From contig NW_023503370.1 in assembly GCF_014529535.1 (NCBI RefSeq), positions 248,001-312,000 of the forward strand: DNA of 64,000 nt. Direction: 5' to 3'. The DNA is from Bradysia coprophila. Taxonomy: Eukaryota; Arthropoda; Insecta; Diptera; Sciaridae. The position numbers and the translations under genes were made by a program. Below, piece by piece: positions 23,712 to 33,992 of this stretch (the first letter of the stretch is position 1; every line of letters starts with the position of its first letter). The notes under the pieces are model-generated. The model ran no database searches. It saw only the letters and a list, made by a program, of their open reading frames with translations, and was not told where the DNA came from.

Positions 23712-23832
23712 CTGGATAACTTCCAGTGAACACGGATAAAAAACCATTTGCGTTTTTAACATCAATTTCTCCGAAGGATAGATTGGACCAACGTGCCGAA
23801 ACGCAAAAAGGCTGTAGATCTATGATATTGTA
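23712..23832 (-). CDS. Possible orphan exon, weakly endonuclease_NS-like
   Basis: Read on the minus strand, the sequence between an AG acceptor (23833-23834) and a CCAG|GTGAGC donor (23711) is open for about 40 codons and richer in GC than its surroundings. It gives LQPFCVSARWSNLSFGEIDV and then GFLSVFTGSYP. The pattern of P.....W..L....E followed by L.VFTG resembles the region between the catalytic part and the TG motif of DNA/RNA non-specific endonucleases. I find no DRGH-type motif nearby, so this could be a fragment or a chance frame. Confidence 0.25.
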
Positions 23833-26822
23833 CTGAAACATGATTTTTGAAATCCTAAATTATTGGCTTTTCTATGGCATGTTCTTTTGTAACATTTTCG
23901 TGCATGGTATTTTTTCAATACAAAATAAAGATATTTTAAACATTGGAAATGATTTAAAAACTATATCTAATTGATAAATAAAGATGAATCTTCATATTGA
24001 GACAAAAAAAATGTAAAGTATTATGAAAAAACTGCCAAGTACAACGAAATCAAGCGTCGTTCCGAACGTTTCTAAAATGAGAAAAATTGTATGCAGGCAT
24101 CGACGGCAAAGGTGTTTTCTTACAATTTCATAAGAAAATTTGAACCATAACTTAATTAAAAAATAATAAGAAGGGCAAAACTTCATTTTCATCACGTATG
24201 AAGTTAAATTTGATTGTGAAATAATTATAAAATAATTAAAAATATCACCGTTCCGAACGTTTCATTAGTAAAAAATTTTAAAATGTCATACCGATAGTCA
24301 ACAAGCTTTCGCACAAAACGCTCCTAAAGTGCATTAAATTGGTATACAAATATCGCTTTGTGCGCTATGTTACATTAAAAACAAAGGATTTATGACACCA
24401 AATACCGGTATCAACCAAAAATCCGCTACAAATTTCTGTAAAATACCGATAACAAACAAAAATGTGGTGCGGATACATTTTAGTAAGTTCTCACTGAGCG
24501 TGGAAACTGCCCTATAACATGGTGTATAAGTCGAAAACACACGAACAATTTCGCGTTGTTGAGGTCGACAATTATATAGCGTTTTTCATTGAGCACATGC
24601 TAGAAATCGGATTACAATCCACGCGTTTAGTGATATGGTTTGTAGCGCTGCATAAAAAAGCGGTCGAATCCGATATTTTGAATTTTTGTATGGGAATTCA
24701 CATTCAAACGTTGATATCTCCGCTGTTTTTAAAGAATATGAGCCAGATTTTTCTAGGTTTGCATCTTTTATGGAGTTTTATCGATTGACATACTCATTTG
24801 TGTAAAATAATTAGAAGAAAATTTTTACTCGGCTTCGCCTCGGATTGACAATTGTCACATATATTGCACAACATTTCCATTTAGGCTCATGTTAGCAAAA
24901 TAGCTATTTGACTCAGGAGTTCATTGCACGCTATCACAGAAATAGCAACCACTAAATGACTTATCGATTAATATCACAAATTAACCTTTGCCGAATGGCT
25001 GTCCATGTCCATTCACGTCCTTCATAAACACTTTAATACCACTTTTGTATATTCGGTAAAACTGATAGATCTTTGTTTAATTTAGGGTCGCTACAATATT
25101 GATTTTTGGGGTGAAAAACTGTTCCGATGCGTTTCGGTCGACACACTCAACAATTCCGATAGCTTTGCAGAGATTCAGAATGAAATGAATGAATGAATGA
25201 AATAATAATAAACTTTTACCGTGCAGATAAATACTGCTGTACGGTAAGTGTCTAATTTCTACTAATCTTTAACGAAAATAAATAAATATGACACCGAACA
25301 GAAACACAATGCCAAATTCAAATGTCAAAATATACCCCAAACAAACGTCTATCATTATTACAAATCAACACCCATCCCCGTATTTACGTCTATTTATATG
25401 CTTTATAAAATGAGAGATCAAAATACATGTTATTAAATGCGAATTGCATAAATGCATACTTCGCATCATGAATGGTGAAATGGTACCTTATAATACTGAT
25501 CGAGAACGTATATGTGAATATTCCAGCACTAATAAGGTGAAGTAAATGGTTAAGTATTATAATCGTTAACATGTCCGGTTGGATAAATAGACATCATCGA
25601 TAGTATACCATTGACAACAAAATGTATTCTGACCACAATATCCTTTTGTAATCGTTCCAACCCTAAACGAGCATGAAAAACATAAGGCCAATTTTGCTAT
25701 ACAATTACCTGAAATGTTCGGAAAATTTCGTGTAGCGTAAATACTGCTAGTTTCATAAATTAAGTCAAACAAATATACACCAATCAGATAGAGCTGAAAT
25801 AAAAAGGTAATTGACTTTTTCAACTGTATTGGTCAATATCAATGTAGGTAGAACGCTCGTCACATTCAGTAGCACCATAGCACACTGAACAAAGCACAAG
25901 AACGGAAATTTAGCCTCTATAATATGATCTATACCACAAAATAAACAACGTTTTTTGAACCACCACATGTAGAAATTTAATGAGAGCCTGTAAAGTGACA
26001 CAAATTCAAAATTTTTAGTTCACTTTAAAATGGAGACAAATAGGTCATTTCAAACAGATTTATAGAAATTCGCACAAATAATTGTCAAATATTATTATTT
26101 AATGAAAATTTGTCAATAAACAATCAGATGAAACATTTATTAATCGAAACCAAAATACTGTCAACAACTTGAGCATGTGTGTCCAAAATATAGTACACCG
26201 GCAGCTCTGATCTTTTATAATGACAACATAGTAGGGTTGCATTCGCAGGCCCCTTCTTGGAAAATCTGTTCTACTGCTTGGTTCACATGCTATGGTAGCA
26301 CCAATTCATTTCGATTAAATCCTCAAAAATTTTCGAGTAACTAAAACTGAAATTCTGTCATGAATGGAATGACTTTAGTAAGAGTAAAAATCAAAATATT
26401 CAAACAAGGATCAAAATTTTACGTAGTATTGTCCATATGGATATAATGCATCCATTGTATTGAATATCGGATCAACGTCATATTATAACGAGAATGTCAT
26501 TACAACTTCTCATTTTATTTGTGAAAAGAATATTGTGATATTTCACAGCGACATTTATTCAGTGGTTTCCAAGAGCTCTTCTAAGAACATACCGTTTTCG
26601 CAACACAACAGAAACCATTTACGTTGAGATATTACGTTAGTAGAATATAAGTTGGCGAAAAACGAGTTTCTTTTTTATGTATATAACTATTCAACTGCCA
26701 TTAAATGTGAAGATCTTTCTTACCTCCAGAAATATTTTATATGGCCAATCTGCGCGGTTCCTTTTTACGTGCCACCTTATTGAATTTAAAAACAAATGCG
26801 TTACGACGATAAAGTTCTTCCG
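23833..26822. other. No supported gene
   Basis: A GAGGCGAAGCCGAG motif (inverted) lies at 24829-24850. Minus-strand hydrophobic frames between 25390 and 26001 have possible splice sites (an AG near 25992 and a TTTCAG near 25804) but match no receptor family I can defend. Confidence 0.4.
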
Positions 26823-27027
26823 CACGGCACAGAAAAATAAACAAGGCAGGAGCGGTTCATTTTCGAAACGTCGAATGAGGGACCTAATACACTGCATGAA
26901 AATGAATTCAAATAAACACTGACATAATTTGAAAACTTTTATTCACAAAAAAAATATAGGGCTACTAGATTATTCAGGTCCCCAGTCAAATCAGCGCTCC
27001 TGGGTGGTTAACTTCAACTCTGTCGTG
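26823..27027. mobile_element. CACGGCAGAG MITE, copy 1
   Basis: A ~205-bp element with CACGGCACAG at the left and CTCTGTCGTG at the right, plus internal GGCAGGAGCG / CGCTCCTGG repeats. The sequence is about 85-90% like copy 2 by eye. Flanks share only TCCG. Confidence 0.8.
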
Positions 27028-27076
27028 TCCGCTTGAGACCTAATAAATAGTTTGTATTACTGTTTAAGCATAAAGC

Positions 27077-27278
27077 CACGGCAGAGTAAAATAAACCAGA
27101 CAGGAGCGGTTCATTTTCGAAACGTCAAATAAGGGACCTAATACACTGTATGAAAATGAACTCAAATGAACACTGACATAAATTGAAAAATTTTATTCGT
27201 AAAATATATAGGGCTACTAGATTATTCAGGTCCCTAGTCAAACAAGCGCTCCTGCCTGGTTAACTTTACTCTGTCGTG
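27077..27278. mobile_element. CACGGCAGAG MITE, copy 2, with ATAAAGC target duplication
   Basis: A 202-bp element starting CACGGCAGAGTAAAATAAAC and ending AACTTTACTCTGTCGTG. It is flanked by ATAAAGC at 27070-27076 and 27279-27285. The interior contains GGGACCTAATACACTG and GGCTACTAGATTATTCAGGT as in copy 1. Confidence 0.85.
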
Positions 27279-27734
27279 ATAAAGCTATGACATTCTCCTG
27301 AATTTATATCCTAAGTTTTGTAGTAAGTTCAGGGAGTGTCGTAAGCTCAGTGAATGTCGTATGCTAAGGGAGGGAGTTGAGGGACATGTGAATATTTGCT
27401 TAACAATTCTAACTGTACTCAAAGCCTCAAATATTGTTACATTTAATTTCAAATACTTAAAGGGTAAGAAAGTTCTAATAATTCTATATTGTTACAATAG
27501 TGCAATACTAATTCCACATGTAATCTTTGGCATTTTTTTATGTTCGTCTTTTCTTTAAGACCTCGAAAATTCATAATGAAAAAGTCTCATCCAGGCCCAC
27601 TTCTTCTGGTAATGTTTTGAGAATGTTAGTAGCGTTGCCTCGTTGAAGTGCAAAGGAAGATGTTATACTTTATTTCAATTATTTCTGACTTTTATTCCCT
27701 TGACTGAAAGTCAGGGTCTAACGGTCGAAAATGG

Positions 27735-28235
27735 GTAAAAATGAGAGTTCGTAACCCAAAAAATATTTTTTGAAAAAAATGAAAGTGAGGGTCCGTAACC
27801 TAAATTTTTTTTTTGAAAAAAATGAAAATGATGGTCCGTAACCGAAAATTTTTTTTTTGGAAAAAATGAAAATGAGGATCCGTAACCGAAAATTTTTTTT
27901 TTTTGGAAAAAATGAAAATGAGGGTCCGTAACCCTTTTTTTTGGAAAAAATGAAAATGAGGGTCCGTAACCTAAAAAATTTTTTTTGGAAAAAATTAAAA
28001 TGAGGATCCGTAACCGAAATTTTTTTTTTTTTGGAAAAAATGAAAATGAGGGTCCGTAACCCAAATTTTTTTTTTTTGAAAAAATGAAAATGAGGGTCCA
28101 GTCCATAACCTCAATTTTTTTTGGAAAAAATGAAAATGAGGGTCCGTAACCGAAAATTTTTTTTTTTGAAAAAAAAAATGAAAATGAAGGTCCGTAACTC
28201 AAATTTATTTTTTGGAAAAAATGAAAATGAGGGTC
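27735..28235. repeat. ~45-bp minisatellite, about 11 units
   Basis: Each unit is GAAAATGAGGGTCCGTAACC followed by a variable A/T run and TTTTGGAAAAAAT. The unit length keeps a minus-strand frame open (YGPSFSFFPKK repeats), but this is an artefact of the repeat. Poly-T length differs between units, as expected from slippage. Confidence 0.9.
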
Positions 28236-28238
28236 CGA

Positions 28239-29139
28239 ATGAGGGTATTGTGATGCCTTCCAACTTCCTTTTATTAGTGAAAATTATCATTTTGGTTTCA
28301 CTTGGGTTAATGCTTAACTCGTTTTTATCACACCAGCTAGAGATTTTATTAAGAACCGATTGGAGAACATCGCAGAGCGTAGGAAGAAATTTGCCTCTAA
28401 GAACTGTGGCAAGGTCATCTAAAAAACCTTCCGTTGTCCTAGGTCGTTTAGAAGCGTAATAATTTCACCACCCTGTGACACCACAGAAGCGGAGGTAGAA
28501 CACCACCCTGTGGACTGCCTTTCGTTACCGTAATCAGGATGGTCGATGATCCATACTGAACACGCACTATTCTCCTTCGTAACATGAAGTAGATCCATTC
28601 CGCAACACCTAAGTCAATACCAAATTTGTGGCAGGCATTTAGAATAGCTCTGAATGTGACATGGTTGAAAGCGCCTGACACGTCTATAAAACAGCCAATA
28701 GCAAACTCCTTGTACCGGAGAGCATCCTCGGCACTAGAGACTACGTTATGAAGTGCATTTTCACAGGATTTGCCTGGTTGATATGCATGTTGTTTGGCAT
28801 GAATAGGTTTTAAGATGAGCGGTCCATCTCTGATGTATCTATCGATCAGCTTTTCTAACGTTTTGAGACAAAACAATGTTAGGCTGATTGGCCTAAAACT
28901 ACTAGCTTTAGAATAATCAATTGTACCGGGTTTAGGGGTAAATGCGGAAGGTTTTTTAGATGACCTTGCCACAGTTCTTAGAGGCAAATTTCTTCCTACG
29001 CTCTGCGATGTTCTCCAATCGGTTCTTAATAAAATCTCTAGCTGGTGTGATAAAAACGAGTTAAGCATTAACCCAAGTGAAACCAAAATGATAATTTTCA
29101 CTAATAAAAGGAAGTTGGAAGGCATCACAATACCCTCAC
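28239..29139 (-). pseudogene. Jockey/R1-type reverse transcriptase fragment with inverted duplication
   Basis: The central part (about 28490-28940, minus strand) encodes the first half of a LINE reverse transcriptase: SSFRPISLTLFCLKTLEKLI, HAYQPGKSCENALHN, FIDVSGAFNHVTF and GSPQGGVLPPLLW. The next segment, with the palm-end sequence CDKNELSINPSETKMIIFTN, is present twice. It sits at 28239-28436 in the expected order, and as an inverted copy at 28947-29139 on the upstream side. The two arms are nearly identical over about 195 bp. The catalytic YADD/FADD region is missing between the two parts, so the element is dead. Confidence 0.8.
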
Positions 29140-29544
29140 ACGGACCCGCAAGCGAAAATAGCTTAAAAACATCGTCTAAACCAAGTACACAAAAAAAATT
29201 TCATGCAGAGAGACAAAATCGAGAGAAAATTTCAAAAATTGACCTCGATTTTGGCCCCGAAGCATGAAAATAACTATTTCCAAATTCTAATAATTTTTTC
29301 CGGCTCGCCTCTAGCTTCAGAGACATCAGCTTGAGGGATTTGAGCAATAAAATTAAGATGCGGTGACACTTTGGTGGTAATTATTATCAAATTACTGGAC
29401 CATTCATTGTTATGCAGGTTCTGTCAAAATTTGGTTATGTGTAACAAGTTAGTCAGAAAAAGAAAACTAAAACTTGTCCGAATATGAACGCATTTAATTA
29501 AATCATTTAAATTTTAAATAATTTACACAACAGTCAAGGGATCT

Positions 29545-29715
29545 GACCCACCCTTACCGGTGGGACCTAGTTATCTACTGCCATTTTATTGAGCATTGAA
29601 CCAAGTTTTTCAATCAGATGCTTTCCTTCTGAACACCAACGGTCCATTGTATCCGTCGCAAATACAATAAAATGGTCACTTTTACAGATCATTTCTTTAA
29701 ACATTTTTCTTTCTC
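29545..29715 (-). pseudogene. LINE C-terminal scrap
   Basis: The minus-strand frame reads DHFIVFATDTMDRWCSEGKH and LIEKLGSMLNKMAVDN before a stop. It resembles the C-terminal W..E...L..KLG..L tail of some insect LINE polyproteins (as I recall it). Too short to classify. Confidence 0.3.
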
Positions 29716-30090
29716 ACAGGCTGTTTTCTGCTGCAGCACCTGCTTTTATTTTGTGATATTGATATTTGTTGGGCAAATATTACCATTTTCCCTGTCAGTT
29801 TCCATTTTTCACTAAATTTTAAATGTGTCGAAAATCGTACTCTTTACATTTAGGTTTATTGGTTAGGTGTATGTTTATTTACCTTCATGGTCAACAGTTT
29901 CTGTCCTTATCTCGAAATAGAAAAGCCTCATATATTCTGCATTTTCTCTCCTTGAAAACTTCGGGTAGGCTAGCTCCCCCAATTGTGTGTTTGTAATCAA
30001 AATTAAAATGTAGCACGTTATATGTGGGACTATAGTATCCCTAGACAAATAGCAAGCCAAATATATATTGTAATTCAAAGCGATTAAAAA

Positions 30091-30096
30091 TTTATT
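30091..30096 (-). terminator. AATAAA for acetyltransferase 2
   Basis: Polyadenylation hexamer on the minus strand about 33 nt past the stop. Another lies at 30119-30124, almost touching the stop. Confidence 0.45.
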
Positions 30097-30128
30097 TTAA
30101 GACAACTTTTTCACCAAATTTATTTTTC

Positions 30129-31053
30129 TTAATTTAAAAGATTTAAACTATGCACCGACACACTGGAACTGGTAACATTCGGATAAGTAAATGTTGCTCC
30201 CTTACATGCCAATTTAGCGAAACTGAAACAAAAAACATACTTTCATGAATTCATTATCCAGTCAACGAAAATGGAAAATAGAGTGCACCGACGTTATCTC
30301 ATAGCTTTTCTCGTATCCAGCACGTTCGGCACACCGCTGTGCTACGTCTGATGTAAGGAGCAAACTGATCAAATTTATTCCCAACATCCTTGCAATGTAT
30401 TTGCTAAATTAAAATTTGTTTTTAAATGTGGAGATGATGTAGATAACTGCTCATGAAAGGAAACTTACTTTGCCTCCAACATTTTTTGTCCGATTCCTAT
30501 TTCTCGATACTGTGGTAATACGGACAACGCAAAGCCAGTTAAACACCGCCTGGTTTTGTAGTGTCGAAAGACATCAAACTGACCGCAAACATACAGATGT
30601 GTTGTTTCAATATCTCGCACTTTTGGTGAATTGTACTGTGAACAAATTGTCGCTTAAATTGGGTCCATTACATACGAGTGAGACCTAGCTTACATGATTC
30701 CAGTCACCAATCTCATCTCTTTGTTTAACAAACAACACATTAACTCCGATTATCTCGTCTGATCCTTCACGATAGCAACCAATTGTCAATTTATGATCCA
30801 TTATGGTTGTGCGAACAATGTCCTGAAAGTCGGCTATCGCCTGTAGATTCCTTGATAAATTGCGAGATTCGCATATTGTTTCGTCGGGAAGAAAGTGTGC
30901 TACCAAGTGTTTAATTGCATCCTCGTAACGATTTGGTGTTAGGTCTTCTATACGATAGTTCACTAACGTTTCACTGTATGGATCCTTCAGTTGGAATCGG
31001 TACCAGACGGTCGGGAAGGGAATGTTGGACGGACGTTTAAATTTTGGTATCAT
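30129..31053 (-). CDS. Arylalkylamine N-acetyltransferase-like (GNAT) protein 2
   Basis: Paralogue of the 15.4-16.3 kb gene and, like it, a predicted cytosolic amine acetyltransferase of unknown substrate. Exons on the minus strand: 31053-30694, 30635-30469, 30403-30293, 30222-30129 (360, 167, 111 and 94 nt), giving 243 aa. Intron phases (0, 2, 2) equal those of copy 1. The N-terminus has YRIEDLTPNRYEDAIKHL. GNAT motif A is ALSVLPQYREIGIGQKMLEA, with R-E-I-G-I-G at 164-169, closer to the canonical Q/R-x-x-G-x-G/A than copy 1. Exon 3 gives YIARMLGINLISLLLTSDVA and exon 4 ends FTYPNVTSSSVSVHSL. Exon 3 also has a read-through stop at 30262, rejected in favour of the exon 4 splice. Intact, so probably functional. 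Confidence 0.85.
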
Positions 31054-32490
31054 TTTAATTGTATAATGTATGCCCTTCTGATCAGTTTGAGAAATTAAGC
31101 GCTAACGATATGAAGATGTAACAGCAACTAAATTTCAATATTCAACATTTCGTTAATCCATTCTGTTTAAAATCCATCTTCAACACCTACTGGACAATAG
31201 TAGACATAAATGGCTTACAAATAAATACCCGGATAACATAATTACACGATGTAAATGAAGTAAGTGACATTTTTGAATCAAAATTGAGTTAGAACATCAC
31301 CTCCTTCTCTCCAAGAAAATCCATTTCTCACCATCTTTTGATGTCCCCTATATCGATCTCAATTAAGTCATATCAAATAATTTGTTCCGAATTTTGCATC
31401 AAATGTTGTAACGACATTAGTTTCACCTCGTTATAGAAAGAGTGTTCATTCAACGTAAAACATCACCACTATCTGATATATCGATAAATGTACACGCTAT
31501 GTGGGAAGGTGTACAATGCACACACCACATCATTACACAAGAAGCATCGATTTAGTCGGGACAGATTTGTTCAATGACCGTGAAAGTTTTTGAATTTTAT
31601 TGTTAGGTCATTCACAGGCATAATGGCAATAATGTCAGTATTATCAAGTCTTTTTCCTACTTTCGATACACATTTTTTCTATACAGATTGATACACAAAT
31701 CTATTACTTCGTTATGTTTGTAAAGCATGGTCTATTTCATTACGTTTAAGTCTTCGATTATTGCGACCAGGCGTAGACGATGACGAACAATGGTAAATGT
31801 ATAAACCTACAGAACAGACTCGACTAGATATCAATTGACGTCAATGTGGAATCGAGAACACGTAAGTTGAAACTAAAAAAAATCTATTTCAACAAAAAAA
31901 AGTTTTAATGTTCTCCAAATGGTCATGATGACCGAAACGAAGTAAATATAAACAAAATTTAATTCATTCGTTTTCATTCAAATCTACGCATTATTTATGA
32001 CTATATTTAGAATCAATCGACTCAACACCGATTTACCTTTAGTACTATTACCATTAGGTGTGAGAGGTCTGACGCAAATATTATTATTGCATGAAAGTGC
32101 AACAATTTTTTTTTTCTTTCTTCACTCAACATTATCAATTTGTGAAGGTTGGATTTGACCTCAAATTATTTTATGTTTTATTGATTCGTATAATCGAATC
32201 ACGTATTATATTAACTTTTCTTATGGAGGTTAATGGTAGCTCATTTACAGTATAATACTCACTAGTGCTCTAGACAACAATTTGTGTTGATATAAAGTCA
32301 AAATTTTGGTTTAATATTTGATTTGAGTAGTTCTTAAATCGATGTAGTTTCAGCATTGAGTTTTTGAACAGCTGAATGTGAATGCATGAGAGCACCTCTG
32401 AATTAACACTAAAGCAAACAAATAATTGAATATGAGACCTCTGATAAACGCTGTTTTTACAAGAAGTACGACATAGTTGAAAGTTGAAAG
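31054..32490. other. No gene seen
   Basis: Upstream flank of acetyltransferase 2, then AT-rich sequence. No ORF with recognisable features, no clear repeat. Confidence 0.5.
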
Positions 32491-32500
32491 TAATCATCAT

Positions 32501-32665
32501 ACAGTGCCGCCTTTTCCATATGGGCCAAATGGGCAAATGCCCGTGGCGCCCGAAGTGGAGCAGAAGAAAATGGCACCCGAGGTCCTTAAAAAAAATTAGC
32601 TTTACTAATTTGGCGCCTATTTTTCCAATTGCCCGATGGCGCCCAAAACCTGAAAGCGGCACTGA
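32501..32665. mobile_element. 165-bp MITE with 10-bp target duplication
   Basis: Flanked by perfect direct repeats TAATCATCAT at 32491-32500 and 32666-32675. The element starts ACAGTGCCGC and ends GCGGCACTGA, so the terminal inverted repeat is CAGTGCCGC. The interior is GC-rich with GGGCAAATGCCCG and two GGCGCC sites. No ORF. A 9-10 bp duplication is usual for Mutator-like elements; hAT elements give 8. Confidence 0.85.
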
Positions 32666-32981
32666 TAATCATCATGATGCACCATCGATGGTTTAGCAAT
32701 TGAAAGCGATTGACAAATTAAATTTTTATTGGAAGGTCTGGTGTGTTTGACAAATCGAATTTTCAGCTTATCAGGCACGTCTGACCTTCGAACTATATGA
32801 CTTTTCAATTTGGATTTTTTACAATGTATGATGACTGAGATATAAACATATGCCTACTGTCGCTAGCAGCTTTCTAGCTTTAGAAAGGCCCTCTGTGTCT
32901 ATACTGTTACATGGCGCACATAAAACCAAAAGGCAGTCCAAGATATAAAATATTCTGTCGATTGAGCGTATGGAGGCTGTC

Positions 32982-32987
32982 TTTATT
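32982..32987 (-). terminator. AATAAA for the DUF1091-like gene
   Basis: Polyadenylation hexamer on the minus strand 66 nt past the TAA at 33053-33055. Confidence 0.5.
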
Positions 32988-33052
32988 GACACTGTCATAC
33001 AGAAAAACTTGAAAACACATACAAATGATGTTGCAGTATTGTCATATTGTTC

Positions 33053-33992
33053 TTAAAACTCTATAGCGCCTGTTGCCTTTATTTCATAGTAGTCAGCAAA
33101 GGACAGTATACGCTCCTCGCCTTTAGTAAACACAAGTTCTAGTTTCCACCTTCCGACAGGAACTAAGGGAAGATGGTAGGCATCATCATCTGAATTGGTA
33201 GTTCTTGGAAGAAGGTATCGATGTCCCTGTGATTAGTTTACGTTATTTAGAGTAAATAAGCAATGCCTTCCTTACATACTTTCATAGGGCATGGATCCAA
33301 GAAATTTCCGTAAACTCCAGCCTTAATACGTTTTATAAGTCCCTCATCAGCTAGCCGAAAAAATGACTGGTTCTTATACAAAAGCAATGGGCATAGTTCC
33401 TGCTTAACGCGTATCATATGCTGACGATATTGAGTTCGGAACATTTTATAGGTAATAACTTCCACCTACACGTTTTTGGTTGGTGATTAGTTATGTTAAT
33501 CGGCACACCCTGCAGCCAACACAAAATGAAATGAGAAAATTCACTAAAATTCACTCACTAATTGTACATGAAACGAAGCTGTATAAAGCGAACTGTGAAT
33601 CCCATTCATGATTCATACTGGAATGAACTGGAATGTTGGACTGTATTTTGTGAAGCTTAATCGTTTCACTTTGTGTTGTATCCTGGTGTTTTTGGCAAAA
33701 TTACATAAACCTTGCTGCCTAGTACAACATTTGGATTCAGGTATATATCCAATGACTTGATCTTCGACGTCCGATTGATTGGCCGACAAATGGACGAAAT
33801 GTTGCAATACTTTTTGTTACACTCGGAGGTACATCGTTCCAGATGAATTCTCATATCCTATCAATAAATCTTAGTCGTGATCACAATTATCAATTATTTG
33901 ACTTTGGTTTTACGAACCGGATTCCATATAACTTGATGCATTGATGGAATAGCGAAGACCAGCACAAGCAACAATTTTGTCAATAATTTCAT
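33053..33992 (-). CDS. Secreted DUF1091-like protein
   Basis: A small secreted protein of the kind widespread in Diptera (DUF1091 / CheA-CheB-like, MD-2-type lipid-binding fold). Some fly members act in taste or pheromone detection; the role here is unknown. Exons on the minus strand: 33992-33918, 33857-33670, 33592-33559, 33465-33280, 33226-33053 (75, 188, 34, 186 and 174 nt), giving 218 aa with matching phases. MKLLTKLLLVLVFAIPS is a signal peptide. Cys-rich ERCTSECNKKYC is followed by SLDIYLNPNV. Exon 4 has CPLLLYKNQSFF and CPMK. Exon 5 has GHRYLLPR, LPLVPVGRWKLELVF and FADYYEIKATG, the typical closing pattern of the family. The 34-nt exon 3 was found only by phase and is the least certain piece. 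No close neighbour. Confidence 0.72.

Noticed and set aside
24519..24788. An 89-codon plus-strand frame
   Set aside because: No recognisable motif, no splice context, no repeat partner.
25390..26001. Hydrophobic minus-strand frames that might be a chemoreceptor gene
   Set aside because: Frames can be linked by possible splice sites, but no conserved receptor motif is present and the composition fits AT-rich noise.
27711..28202. A 163-codon frame with YGPSFSFFPKK repeats
   Set aside because: Entirely produced by the 45-bp minisatellite whose unit length is near a multiple of three.
27735..28235. A CRISPR-like array
   Set aside because: Units are contiguous without unique spacers; the DNA is eukaryotic.
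30260..30292. Read-through end of acetyltransferase 2 exon 3
   Set aside because: Same reasoning; the exon 4 splice gives the family-type YPNVT ending.
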